From Undaria pinnatifida (lineage: Eukaryota; Sar; Phaeophyceae; Laminariales; Alariaceae), in the NCBI GenBank assembly GCA_012845835.1, contig JABAKD010000024.1, forward strand, positions 2,588,561 to 2,652,560: a DNA stretch of 64,000 bases, read 5' to 3'. A model generated the notes under the pieces. It was not told the DNA's origin and ran no database searches. It saw only the letters and a program-made list of their open reading frames with translations. Below, one piece after another: positions 19,335 through 29,115 of this stretch. The translations under genes were made by a program, and so were the position numbers. Position 1 is the stretch's first letter, and the number at the start of each line of letters is the position of its first letter.

Positions 19335-19634
19335 ATGCCAATGGAGACATGGAGCTTGTGCGTCCCTTCAACTGGGTTGGTCCTGCCGTTCCTTCTGCTC
19401 CTGAAAACAATCGAACACGTCGTTTTCACCGTTGATCTAAGATACCTTCCTGTTTTAAAATACCACCCTACAAAAGGAACCCACCCCGTGCTATATAAAA
19501 GGCAAACCACTACCATAATGAATGCTTATCACCCGAGGGTGGTTTCTCAGATCAATACGTGGGTATATCATCGAAAAAACTTCTTACTCGATGTCGAGGC
19601 CCGGAGGAGGCGCTGTCGCATCTTGGGGGACTAG
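19335..19634 (+). CDS. Hypothetical 99-residue ORF
   Basis: ATG at 19335, stop at 19634. The product has a hydrophobic stretch (STGLVLPFLLLLKTIEHVVF) and a basic C-terminus (DVEARRRRCRILGD). A TATA-like TATATAAAAGG lies inside it at about 19491, so part of the sequence might be a promoter instead. No homologue is recognised and no splice sites are needed. It may be chance. Confidence 0.2.
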   Translation: MPMETWSLCVPSTGLVLPFLLLLKTIEHVVFTVDLRYLPVLKYHPTKGTHPVLYKRQTTTIMNAYHPRVVSQINTWVYHRKNFLLDVEARRRRCRILGD

Positions 19635-19639
19635 ACAGC

Positions 19640-20235
19640 AGTGCCTTTATATCGGGATCCTTGCTCCTAAAGGCACACACCGCGCAATGTAGCTAGTGCC
19701 GGCGGACACCCCGGTGTAGACCGCAAACGTGATTATGTTAAATGCTTGATACGGTCTGTGTAGCACCTAAACATATTTGAGGTCCCTTACTTCAGGATCT
19801 CCATACCTCATCCAACAACTGATTTAACGAAACGAAAGCATTAAGCTAAAGCCCGATGAACTAACCATGAGCTACGGTATCTAACGGGATTTTATGGTAA
19901 CGCATCGGGTCCAAAGGCATTGGGTAGCTCCTCAGCTGAAGATCCTCCGTCTGATCAGCAATACATACTTGGGCTCAAAACCCCCAACCCCCTACCACAG
20001 CACGCCTCGGTGGTGAGAACGGTGCACTCATCGAACAGATCAGATCCCTATTGATCTATTCATGATCTGTGTGCTTCAGGGAAGACAGATCCCCAGTCTG
20101 CATGATCTGCGTGGTCCATAGATCATGTTGCCGGGTGAAAACCGGGTGATCTGTATCATCTATTAATAGCATGTGATTCCTAGATTGGATCTGTACGAAT
20201 ACACAGATCCAGCACAACATACCATGCCATAAGGT
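19640..20235. other. No gene seen; GATCATATAG-type repeats
   Basis: This stretch holds no supported gene. The right part (20.04-20.27 kb) repeats blocks of the 13.8-14.0 kb sequence in inverted orientation. Confidence 0.4.
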
Positions 20236-20504
20236 ATAGGATCTACATTATCTAGATCGTGATCTGTCGGGTACGTGTTCGCGAAGCGAGCGTGCCGGGA
20301 GTTGGGGCTTCTTGTCGGGGCTGGTGCTCCAGCCAAATACCAATCCAGCGGCCTTCCTTCACTCCCCTACGCAAGTCCGTCGAACAGGAAGTGCTGGCGA
20401 CCTCTTGGGCTGGCTGTTTGTCCCTGGGTTTCGATCCATACCAGCCTACCGTGATGTATAACACGCAAAAGATAACTCATTCCCATCGGTTGAAAATCAA
20501 ACGT

Positions 20505-20925
20505 GGTTTTCTCGACAACGGTGAGAATGCAAACGCCAAACGATGCGTCTATATTACGGAGATGCACTGTTAGCAGGATGAACAAAAAAAAAGGGGGGGT
20601 TTGACTCAAGTATATTTTGTTGGCCGGTCTTACCAGGTATACAGAGCCTCAATCGAACAGTCGTAGCGGAGGAGAGGTGGCGATGCTTTCCTTTTTGTGA
20701 ATGATTGCATCCGTTTCCAACTCCTAACATGATCCTAGTCTAACTCCAAGTGTTTTGTCCCTATGTCGGGAGTGCAACGCTAAACGGGTTAACAATGGAT
20801 TTCTGTAATATAAACATTCGAAGATATCTTCCCAAAGCCGCCAATTTGGTTGTATGTGCCCCCCGAGTTTGGAGAAAATCGGTCCCGAATAAAAAATGAT
20901 CCTCGAGATCGGACCGAATAGGAAA
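20505..20925 (+). repeat. Dispersed CTCGACAACGG repeat, copies 2 and 3
   Basis: A first partial unit (TTCTCGACAACGGTGAGAAT, 20508-20570) is followed by a second at 20788-20925 (CATTCGAAGATATCTTCCCA, TTGTATGTGCCCCCCGAGTT, GGAGAAAATCGGTCCCGAAT). A short ORF-like stretch between them has no coding support. Confidence 0.5.
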
Positions 20926-20962
20926 CAGCCTGAGATCGAGAATTCAAATATCGTAGAAGCTC

Positions 20963-21010
20963 CTCTTTGCAAGCTGCGTGTAATGCTTCGATCGCGCGTG
21001 TCACGTGGTG
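20963..21010 (+). repeat. Half copy of the 65-bp dispersed element
   Basis: CTCCTCTTTGCAAGCTGCGT is followed by TTCGATCGCGCGTGTCACG. Only block 2 and the right extension are present. Confidence 0.5.
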
Positions 21011-21804
21011 TTTTTTTTGCCCTCATGAAGGATGTAGAACGGTGTTCGCCCTGCTCATACCAGAATCAACAGCGCTATGGTCCGTCCGGACAATTTTTCA
21101 TGACGGCATGACCCCCACTTGTTCTCGCTCAATTTTGAGAGTTGCCTCGTGAAACAAAGTTTGCATGAATCGCGGGGTCGATAGGAATCAAAATCCGGTG
21201 AAAAAAAACTACCCCGAACTTGGCCACTTTTTGGCAAAACTACCCCGAAATTACCCCGAAACGGCACATAATTGCGTCGAATTTGACAAATTTACTCCGA
21301 AATCGTACACTGTCGCCCCGTAATCACATGCAGATGCGCTACATCATTACCACCAACAACAGATAGACACCAAGAAATACCAACAAATACCGCCTCCCTG
21401 TGTGTTGCGGTGTGTGTACAGTGTACACCGGCGGAAACTTTGGCGGGCGATATCTCGCTTACATATTTTTTTCTTCAAAAAACAAAAAACACGGGCCAGG
21501 GTGAAGGTCCAATTCGCCCGAATCAAAGGAGTTTTCACGATCTATCGGTCCAATACTTCCCCAAAAAAACATACACTGCGCGCTGTCTGGAGGACCTGTT
21601 ATGCTCTTTTTCTTGATAAGTAACCAGCGAATCCAGAAATTGCATCCGTTATCGTGAGCGCCTCGGTGAGATCTGTTTAAAACCGGCGTCAAAAAAAAAA
21701 GGACCTCACACTCGACCAAATAAAACTATGGAAAATCTCGCAAAATCTGCAGCGATACACATTATTGTCTTTTTTCAACCATTCCACCCCAGTGACGTCA
21801 TTAC

Positions 21805-21946
21805 GAGGTCATAAGGGGGCAGTCATCGGTATACAGTACTTCGTATGGGTTAGGGTTAGGGTTGGGGTTGAGGTCATAAGGCAGTCATCGGTATATAGTA
21901 CTTCGTATGGGTTAGGGTTAGGGTTAGGGTTGGGGCTAGGGTTAGT
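21805..21946 (+). repeat. Interstitial telomere-type TTAGGG repeats
   Basis: Two tandem units each hold AGGTCATAA, GCAGTCATCGGTAT, AGTACTTCGTATG and then three to five TTAGGG units with GGGTTGGGG variants (21844-21871 and 21908-21946). This indicates a TTAGGG-type telomere in the species. Sequence continues on both sides, so it is internal. Confidence 0.85.
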
Positions 21947-22185
21947 TCAATGGGTGTGAAAACCACAGTAATGTAAGACACCCAAGATCTGGACGAAATC
22001 GCGATTTTCTCGCCGATCGCGAAAAAAAATCTGCTCCGATCGAAACCTCCGGAACAGGATTTTCCAGCGGTGTTTTGATTAGGGCCAGGTGGTACGTCAG
22101 TCAAACGGAATTAATTCCCAAGCGATTTGGGAAAAACATCATTAAATTTGCCCGGACGGACTATACAACATAGTAAGGCCATCTT

Positions 22186-22881
22186 TTAACCCCTCTGGGA
22201 CTAGGCTCTTCGCAGCCCGCTAGTCGAGCAGCTCGCGCGCGCGCCGAGACTGTCACAAAAAAGTTCGGTCCGCGCAGCAGACGCGGCGTGTTTCTTTGCC
22301 CAAAAATAGACTTCTTGCGTAGAAGTGCAGCCCTCAGCTAAACTCGCACCGCGGCCGTGTCGCCTCCCGGTAACACGCTGGGGACGTCTGTCCTTACACT
22401 AGAAAGGTCCCTCGGCCCTCAGAACATCACCGCTATTGTTCGCTCAATGCAATTTTCACCCTGGTCAGGTGGTCCCACGCCCTGAGAGCAGTCAAAATTC
22501 AGTATGTAAAAATGATCACAAAAAATGATCACTAAATCAGCGTGAAGTGCCCCCGCGGGAATAGCGTACTTCTGTACTTATCTGAAAACGCCCCAGACAG
22601 CCGCGGGCTTGGGAAGGCGTAAGATCTCACAGCTGAGGACCCCAGGCGGCGTGCAGGCTTCATGCGCCTACCGGCGTACCCCTGTAGGCCGAGCCCAGGG
22701 GTGTTGCCAGGTGTGCGTGTGTGCGTGCGTGCGTGGCTGTGCTATACAACGCCCTGCGTTCAAGTCCGGGAATGCATTTTTTAATCCCTGGGCAGAACAA
22801 ACCGGTCTGTCCAGTGAAAAATACGAAAATTGATCATTTTTTATTAACACAAAAACCCCCTTGGAGTCCCAGAAGGGTTAA
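22186..22881. mobile_element. TTAA-bounded TIR element, piggyBac-like, non-autonomous
   Basis: The left end reads TTAACCCCTCTGGGACT and the right end is its inverted copy, AGTCCCAGAAGGGTTAA, with one mismatch. Boundaries at TTAA and an inner CCC match the rule for piggyBac superfamily elements. At about 696 bases, without a transposase, it is non-autonomous. The interior contains a tRNA-like B-box, GCGTTCAAGTCCGGG, near 22759-22776. Confidence 0.6.
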
Positions 22882-22929
22882 AATGGTGTATCCGAAACAG
22901 AAAATGAGCATGATTTTCGGATGGCAGAA

Positions 22930-23346
22930 TCAGACGGGCAGAATCGGATCGACAAACAGTATAACGAAACCAGAATTTACAGATTGTTTTTTTAACAAAG
23001 TTCTAGCGAAAAATAATCGACAACGGTGATTTCTCGACCACGTACATACTCGCAGTTCGCCGCACCAGAGCATCTCAGCGCACACGCAAATTAAGCTTTC
23101 TATGTAGGTGGGGCGAGGGAAAACACGCCGTGTGCGCTTCACGCGACGAGGGTTGTCTTTCCCCTCGCTCCCGTCGATCTCGTGCATCAACGACATATGT
23201 TGCAGACGGTGGCTGGCTGTCCTCGTCCCCGACAAATACGAGTACGTAGTAGTAGTGTGTGTCGTGTGTTTGGCACATGGTTTAATCGCAACTGCGAGGA
23301 GAGTGGCAAGGCTCTCGTAGTCGTCACCATCACTCTCCGATCCCAT
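22930..23346 (-). CDS. Possible first exon of an acidic protein
   Basis: An ATG at 23346 opens MGSESDGDDYESLATLLAVA followed by KPCAKHTTHTTTTYSYLSG, and the frame stays open to 22930. The first 25 or so residues look coding (acidic start, no low complexity), with a later Thr/Arg-rich part that is less convincing; the true exon may end early. No donor can be fixed. The start (MGS, acidic) is faintly like the first exon at 25.6 kb. No family is recognised. Confidence 0.28.
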   Translation of the reverse strand: MGSESDGDDYESLATLLAVAIKPCAKHTTHTTTTYSYLSGTRTASHRLQHMSLMHEIDGSEGKDNPRRVKRTRRVFPRPTYIESLICVCAEMLWCGELRVCTWSRNHRCRLFFARTLLKKQSVNSGFVILFVDPILPV

Positions 23347-23744
23347 TGGCTCCCAGTGAGGCCCGAGGTATGTGCCAGCGGATTACGGGAAACAGTAGCA
23401 GCAACACTCGTGAGTACGCCTATGCTCCGTGTTGCTTGCTCAGCAGACAGATCGATTTGTCTGATGCGTGTCTTGTGTCTTGTACTACTGCTACTATACA
23501 GCAGTACTACTACTCTGTTTTCGACTTGTTACCACGCTTGTTGCCTTCCATGACATGTGTAAAACCAAATCCGGATTGTGGTGAGATTGGTTTTCTCTGA
23601 CATTTTTAGTCTACTTCCTCATAGGATGCCATTTTCGGATTGGGGTTTCATCAGAAATTGGACCTCTGTTTTCTGCTCGAGGCCCATCCGAAAACGATAG
23701 ATGAAAATGAAAGCCTGAAAAAATCGCCATTTTCGGGTCTTTAA

Positions 23745-25141
23745 GGCCATTTCTTACACAGTCGGATTTGTCAGTCGAAAACGGCCTTTTTCGACTTTCG
23801 ACTGAGTTTTCAGACTGAGGGATCTAGTCGAAAAAAAGTTTTTCGACTGGATCTGTCACTCGAAAAACTCAGCCGAAAAAGTTTTACACCTGTGTTTTGG
23901 ACCTATCGCATCGCTCATCTCACCACAAAACAAACACCTACACGCCCACACACCCATACCAGGTACCACACAGCAGTATCATACAACAGCGCCGACGCTG
24001 CCTTGGCTATCCCTGCCGTTGCTTCTCGCCGCAAGTCAGCGTGGCGCACTCCTAGCTCCGCTCGCCAGCAGCATGTATCACACGACAGCAAACAGTAGCG
24101 CGTGCTATCGATGCCATTTTGCCAACAACGGCTACGCCTGCTGTAGCTTTGCCGGCTCTCGGCTGAGTGCAACGCCACGACCGTAGCTTTGGCGGCTTTC
24201 GGCTAAGCCCAACGCCACCAACGCGCTTGGCCGAAGGTTCGTCGCGCGTGAAGCACGCGTTGCTAGCGAAGAACGCGCGAAGCACAGCTGCCAACCGATT
24301 TCGACTGCCACACAGCAGTACTCCCTCACACAAACCACCTCTAGGAAGAGCACAAAAACTATAAAATCGACTCGACTGACGACAAGAAAAAGGATCAGAG
24401 GAATCCAGTCGAAAAAAACTCCAGTCGAAAACGGCCTTGTTCGACTCAAGCCCAAATCGGGCTTTCTGACGCAGTCGAAAAAGGGCTTTTTCGACTCAAC
24501 TTTTTTCGACTGAGAATTCCGACTGGCGGATCCAGTCGAAAAACTCGACATTTTTGACTGGATCCTCCAGTCGAAAAACTCAGTCGAAAACGTTCTTCAC
24601 GCGTTTTTTGAACCGATCGCATCGCTCATTCCACCACCAAACACACACCCATACCAGGTACCACATTGCAGTATCATACAAGGCGCTGACGCTGGCTTGG
24701 CTATCCCAGCTGTTGCTTCTCGCAGCAAGTCAGCGTGGCGCACTCCTAGTTTTGCTCGCCAGCAGCGTGTATCACACGACGGCAGCAGGGCGCGGTCTCG
24801 ATCCCATGCTGCCAACAACGGCTGCGCCTGCTGTAGCTTTGGCGGCTCTCTGCTGAGTGCAACTTCACGAACGTAGCTTTGGCGGCTTTCGGCTAAGCCC
24901 AAAGCCACCAACTCGCTGGGACGAGGGTTCGTCGAGCCGTTGCTCGCGAAAAAAGCGCGAAGCACAGAGCTGCCAACCGATTTCGACTGCTGTACAGCAG
25001 TACTCCCGCAAACCAACCGCCTCTAGGAAGAGCATAAAAACTATAAAATCGACTCGACTGACGATAAGAAGAAGGACCAGTAGAATCCAGTCGAGAAGGG
25101 CCGTTTTCGACTGGCGGAATCCGACTGCATAAGAAATGGTT
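23745..25141. mobile_element. PIF/Harbinger-like element, two fused copies
   Basis: The left end (GGCCATTTCTTACACAGTCG at 23745) and right end (AATCCGACTGCATAAGAAAT near 25120-25137) match the ends of the intact 751-bp element at 29.1 kb. The middle (24.37-24.62 kb) repeats the CAGTCGAAAA-rich end region, so this looks like two copies joined in tandem. Interior blocks CAGTATCATACA, AAGTCAGCGTGGCGCACTCC and TAGCTTTGGCGGC are shared three ways. Open frames of 90-140 residues here are not conserved between copies. Confidence 0.65.
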
Positions 25142-25405
25142 TAGGATGGCCAAACAGGATTTGAGATCCGGAAACGTTCATTTTCTGTTTCGGATACGCT
25201 ACTATAAGAGATGGCTTTACTAGGGATCTCCGACGCCCAAAAAAAGACGCATCCATTAAGTTTACACAATAGGTTTGGTTTCCAGGTTTTGTTTTCCTCC
25301 GTTTGTACCGGCCCTAAGACCAGCCTACACCAGTACATAAAATCGCCCCGCGCTCCGATACGTATACGAGCATTGGGCCAACATGGCACGAAGTCATGAC
25401 CTAAC

Positions 25406-25610
25406 CTGCCTCGCTCCCATGACTTGCCCCTTGATCATCGTCCACAGAGCAAAAAGCCGGCCGTTTTTCCCCCGAAAGCACGGCAGCCTCGCTTCCCGCA
25501 TCCGTCACTTCAGTAGCAGCAGCAGCAGCATCCTCTAGCGTCTGCCGAGAGATCTCGCCGCTTCCACCATCACCTTCGTCGTCGCACTCGATTTTCACTC
25601 TCGACCCCAT
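25406..25610 (-). CDS. First exon, VKIE-family paralogue A
   Basis: ATG at 25610 opens MGSRVKIECDDEGDGGSGE, then TLEDAAAAATEVTDAGSEAA, VLSGEKRPAFCSVDDDQG and SHGSEAG, ending at donor GAGGCAG|gttagg (last base 25406). A sister exon at 26.27-26.45 kb on the other strand shares (R/G)VKIE, LEDA, AAVL, E(K/E)RP and (H)ESEAG, all in the same order and ending at the same codon before a donor. Parallel conservation of the protein but not of the DNA supports coding. Residues are acidic and Ala-rich; function is unknown. The two genes point away from each other with about 660 bases between starts. Confidence 0.5.
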
Positions 25611-26271
25611 TTTGAATTTTTGTTTTGCGCTCGAATCGCCTCTGCCACTGTATCCGACCAGGCGTCTTCTGAAACAGGGTCAGTCCTCACGCCATCAAGT
25701 TATGCACACCACACTACAGGAAGAATCCGTTTTGCACAACTGAGCTAAGAGTTGAGAGTTGAGAGCGCATGTGTGCAGCATGCGAGTTTGCACCCCTGGG
25801 TGGACTGGCATAGTGAGGGTTTCCTTGAATATGTTTTGGGGTTATTTCTGGGTTGTTTCAGTCGAAGGTCGGGGCGATGCAGATATGGCCCCGTGTAGCC
25901 CTGCTGGCCTGTTCTGTGTTGATTCCTTTGTGGGATTTTGCGCACGGATGCTCGCTCATATTTGGCGCTGTTTGTATAGTGAAAGTTGCGTCCCTGGTGT
26001 CGGTTGTTTGTTGCCCTCACTGGCCCCTGACCCCTGAGCCCTGATGAAATAAAGCACGCAAAGAAATCAAGAAACCCTCACTTAGAACACGTTGAACATG
26101 CAACATGCTCGTCTTCCCACACTCCACCTGCTCACATCTCGCATGCTCCTTCTTGTGCTCCAGGAGGTGGTCTTGCATAGCGCGTATAGTGTGCAGCAGT
26201 AACTCGGTAACGTGAGCACTTGTGTAGGACCGGCGATTCGAGGATCTAATCCACTGCACCTGCGACCCACG

Positions 26272-26446
26272 ATGCCAAATGGTGTTAAAATCGAACTTGG
26301 TCGTGGAGGCAGCGTTGGTATCTTTCTCGAGGACGCTGATGGGGTGGTTGGTGAAGGAGGCAACGCTGCTGTGCTTCCCGAGGAGGAACGGCCTTTCAAT
26401 TGCTTCATGGAAAACTACATCCAGGATCGCCATGAGAGCGAGGCAG
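26272..26446 (+). CDS. First exon, VKIE-family paralogue B
   Basis: ATG at 26272 opens MPNGVKIELGRGGSVGIFLE, then DADGVVGEGGNAAVLPEEER, PFNCFMENYIQDRHESEAGQ, ending at donor GAGGCAG|gtcagt (last base 26446). It is the paralogue of the exon at 25.4-25.6 kb. The minus strand across 26.09-26.43 kb is also open with a helical-looking stretch (HVTELLLHTIRAMQDHLLEH), so an antisense gene cannot be ruled out, but the shared exon structure with copy A favours the plus strand. Following exons were not found; the intron start resembles sequence at 28.93-28.98 kb. Confidence 0.5.
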
Positions 26447-26914
26447 GTCAGTCATCATTGCGTCGGTGTTCATGGTTTTGTGTTGGGCGGCTTGTCTTTG
26501 GTGCTACATCAACAGCTCTACATCGTGTACAGACACCTGCAGCGGTACGAGTACTCATGAAGTCTACCAGGTAGACCAGAAGCCTGTAGTCTAGACTACG
26601 AACGCATACAGGATGCGAACGGGGTAAAAAATAAAAACGGCTTGAGAGCGAGGCAGTTCAACAAGTGTTGCACGGATGCTCCCAGTAACGGGGAGTAAGA
26701 TTCGCAGAAAAAAATACTGTACGTACTTCGAAGTACTTCGAAGTAGGTGGGACCCTGCGGGTACCTGCCAGAAGCGGATACCCGCCAAATTGTCAAATTT
26801 TAAATTTTGGAACCCGGACCCTACCCTACCCGCGGGTAATGCCAATTTGACGGGTACCTGGGTACACGGGTACCGTAAAATACTGCGTGTACATATTCTA
26901 TGTACAGTGGGGTA

Positions 26915-27671
26915 CCCTCTATAGTGCGGGTATGTACCAATCCATAGAACCCGCACTATAGCGGGCACCCGCACTATATGAATTCGGGCCTGAATAGTTC
27001 GGGAAGGCGCACTATTGGCGATATCAGTAGTATGAAGTATAGGGTGTAGCCATTAAACGAGACACCTATGAAGGTGGCGCGGTAGTGTACACAACAAGCG
27101 AGGGGTACATAATAAGCCTGCGTTCGTTCGTGGGTGAGACGAGAGCACAACAGCATGTTGCGAGCACTGCGCGACGGCGAAACCACACCCTAGAACTGAT
27201 GATAGCATACTTGATCCACGATTTTGCGCAAGGTATTGTACGCTGAGTACGAAAGCTGTCTCAGTCCGCGTTGTTGTTCCGTTGTGCGTTGAGTCCCCCT
27301 GTCATCATAAAATTGTTCACAGGATAACACTTGTGAGTCAAGAGCTAGACTGCAAAATGAAACCCAAACATGCCAAAGTACGAAACACGCCCGTTCACAT
27401 AACCGAAGGAACACCTTTTCAAAACAACTTTCAACACCCAGAATGCTAGACTCCCCCACAGATGCGGTTTACTGGTGTGTGGCTCTGGTTCAGGCAGAGC
27501 TCGCCTGCTGCACATGGCATCATGTACGTCTCTCCCGTTCTCGTGGACTGTAGGGGTATGCTGCTGCTGCTATGCGGTAGGGGTACTGCTGCAAGTGTGC
27601 GTGTGTGTCGGGAATTGGTGGGTATGACCCGCACTGAGGGGGTGTAACGTCAGTACCCGCACTATAGAGGG
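26915..27671. mobile_element. TIR element with CCCTCTATAGTGCGGGTA ends
   Basis: The left end CCCTCTATAGTGCGGGTA (26915-26932) is matched by its inverted copy at about 27654-27671. Additional inverted pieces (CCCGCACTATA) lie inside near 26.95 kb and outside at 27.69-27.82 kb, some as compact palindromes of 33-50 bases. A terminal exon (27190-27349) lies inside. One more piece, CCGCACTATAGAGGG, is at 34.73 kb. No target duplication is certain. Confidence 0.5.
27190..27349 (-). CDS. Terminal exon of an unrecognised gene
   Basis: After the acceptor gtttcattttgcag| the minus strand is open from 27349 to TAG at 27192-27190, phase 1. It reads LALDSQVLSCEQFYDDRGTQ, RTTEQQRGLRQLSYSAYNTL and RKIVDQVCYHQF. 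Composition is balanced, with two Cys and no low complexity. An upstream open part (GTG at 27459) adds 37 hydrophobic residues that are more likely intron. It lies inside the CCCTCTATAG TIR element, so it may be part of a degraded transposon protein or a captured host exon. Confidence 0.4.
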
Positions 27672-27705
27672 TCTGGAGGGGGACCGAACCCGCACTATAC
27701 AGGGA

Positions 27706-27816
27706 TACCTCGAATAGCGCGGCTGCCGCACTATTGAGGGATCTAAGTTGTGCCAAGCGATTTCACCCCCTCTATAGCAGGCACCCGCACTATTCAAACC
27801 GCACTATAGAGGGCAC
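27706..27816. repeat. Compact CCGCACTATA palindromes
   Basis: Two close palindromic units, 27708-27740 (CCTCGAATAGCGCGGC / GCCGCACTATTGAGGG) and 27766-27815 (CCCTCTATAG / CTATAGAGGG), look like minimal fold-back derivatives of the neighbouring TIR element. Confidence 0.55.
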
Positions 27817-27879
27817 CCCAATGTACATCGTGTACCGGTACTCGCAGCGTTTCGGGGTTACTACTGCAGATTCTCCCGG

Positions 27880-28270
27880 TGCTTCTAAGTATTTCGAGGT
27901 TTGATGCTGTTTGTAGGTACTCCAAGTTCTTCCAAGTATTTTGAGATTCGATACTCTGGAATACTTAAATTCGAGTACATACCTAAAAGTGGTTGGGGGG
28001 TCTACTGCTGTAGGTCGGGGTTCATAACTGCTGGTACTCTTGAGTGCTTGCAGTATTTCAGATGTTTGTACGGCGGGTACTTCTTTGTATTCCGTAGTTT
28101 TTTGTACTGCTCGCACTCCCAGTAATCGCAGTATTTCGACCATCAGCACTGCCCATACACCCAGTACCCTCAGTATACCGGCCTTCAGTACTGGCAATAC
28201 CCCGAGTACTCGCAGTAATATACACTTCGAAAACTCGAAGAATATTCGGAGTATGAAGTATTCTGGGAGC
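27880..28270. repeat. GTACT/AGTAC-rich dispersed repeat, copy 1
   Basis: CGCAGTATTTCG, CATCAGCACTG, CTTCAGTACTGGCAATACC and TGGGAGCATAT recur in the same order at 28.71-28.92 kb. Many AGTACT palindromes are present. The plus- and minus-strand frames here reflect the repeats. Confidence 0.6.
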
Positions 28271-28274
28271 ATAT

Positions 28275-28475
28275 ATGCATCGTTGGTCAAGAACGTCGGC
28301 AGGAGAGCCGGTGCTTCTTTTGATGCTCCTTTTCGTGTCAGCGACTGTTAATGCTGCGGTGCGGGCTCAGGCTGAGGTTCCGCCTCCACCTCCGGCTGCG
28401 GTTGTTGCTGCATTTGTGTCTGCCACTGACAGACAGACTGTTGTTGCTGCTGTTGCTCTGGTGAAATCGCTATAA
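28275..28475 (+). CDS. Hypothetical ORF with signal peptide
   Basis: ATG at 28275 opens MHRWSRTSAGEPVLLLMLLF with a hydrophobic core and a small-residue cleavage-like VSATVNAAVRA, followed by Pro- and Ala-rich sequence and a stop at 28475. The C-terminal half overlaps a CTG/CAG-rich tract that reads as poly-Gln on the other strand, so part of the openness may be from low complexity. A secreted protein is possible. It follows directly on the GTACT repeat. Confidence 0.28.
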   Translation: MHRWSRTSAGEPVLLLMLLFVSATVNAAVRAQAEVPPPPPAAVVAAFVSATDRQTVVAAVALVKSL

Positions 28476-28709
28476 AAGAGGCGCTCTCTCCTCCATCGGC
28501 ACAGCAGTAGGAGCGCCATGCTCGCAGGCTACGCAGCTGCAACTGCACACGGTATATATTTTTCGTTCAACACCAACAGCGCTGAAGGGTGACACTTGTG
28601 TTTCTGATTCCGCCAGTACTGTCACGTCGGTGTTTCGGCGGACAGTGTAACGAAATGATGTGTGCGGTGGCGTGTGCACCTTAGAACGTGTGGTGCACGT
28701 GCCAGCAGT

Positions 28710-28920
28710 GGGTCCTGAATGCTGGCAGTATTTCGGATGTTTGTACTGCGAGTACTGATTTTACTCGGAGTATTGTATTTTTCGTATTATACTCTCAGTA
28801 TTTTGGCAGTCTGTACTGCTCATACTCCCCGTACTCGCAGTATTTCGGCCATCAGTACTGGCAATACTCCGAGCACTCGCAATACCAAATACTTTAGCTC
28901 GAAATACACTGGGAGCATAT
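28710..28920. repeat. GTACT/AGTAC-rich dispersed repeat, copy 2
   Basis: Same block order as the copy at 27.88-28.27 kb: GGCAGTATTTCGG, TACTCGCAGTATTTCGGCCA, TCAGTACTGGCAATAC and TGGGAGCATAT. Confidence 0.6.
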
Positions 28921-29115
28921 TTGCAGTGTTGCGTCGATGTTCATGGCTTCGTGTTGGGCCTATGGTCTCTGGTGCTACGAGCTGGGCCAGCCCCGTAACG
29001 GGCAATGTTTCCGAAAGCTTTACCGCCACCGCGTTTACGAGCTAGGACTTGAGTTTGGAAGCGCTGACCCTGACAGATGAACATTGCACATGCACAAAAA
29101 GAAAGTAAATTTTAA

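Noticed and set aside
21805-21946. Chromosome end
   Set aside because: Non-telomeric sequence continues for tens of kilobases on both sides.
23745-25141. Several 80-140 residue frames inside the Harbinger-like copies
   Set aside because: The frames are not kept between the three related copies, and the DNA is dominated by CAGTCGAA repeats.
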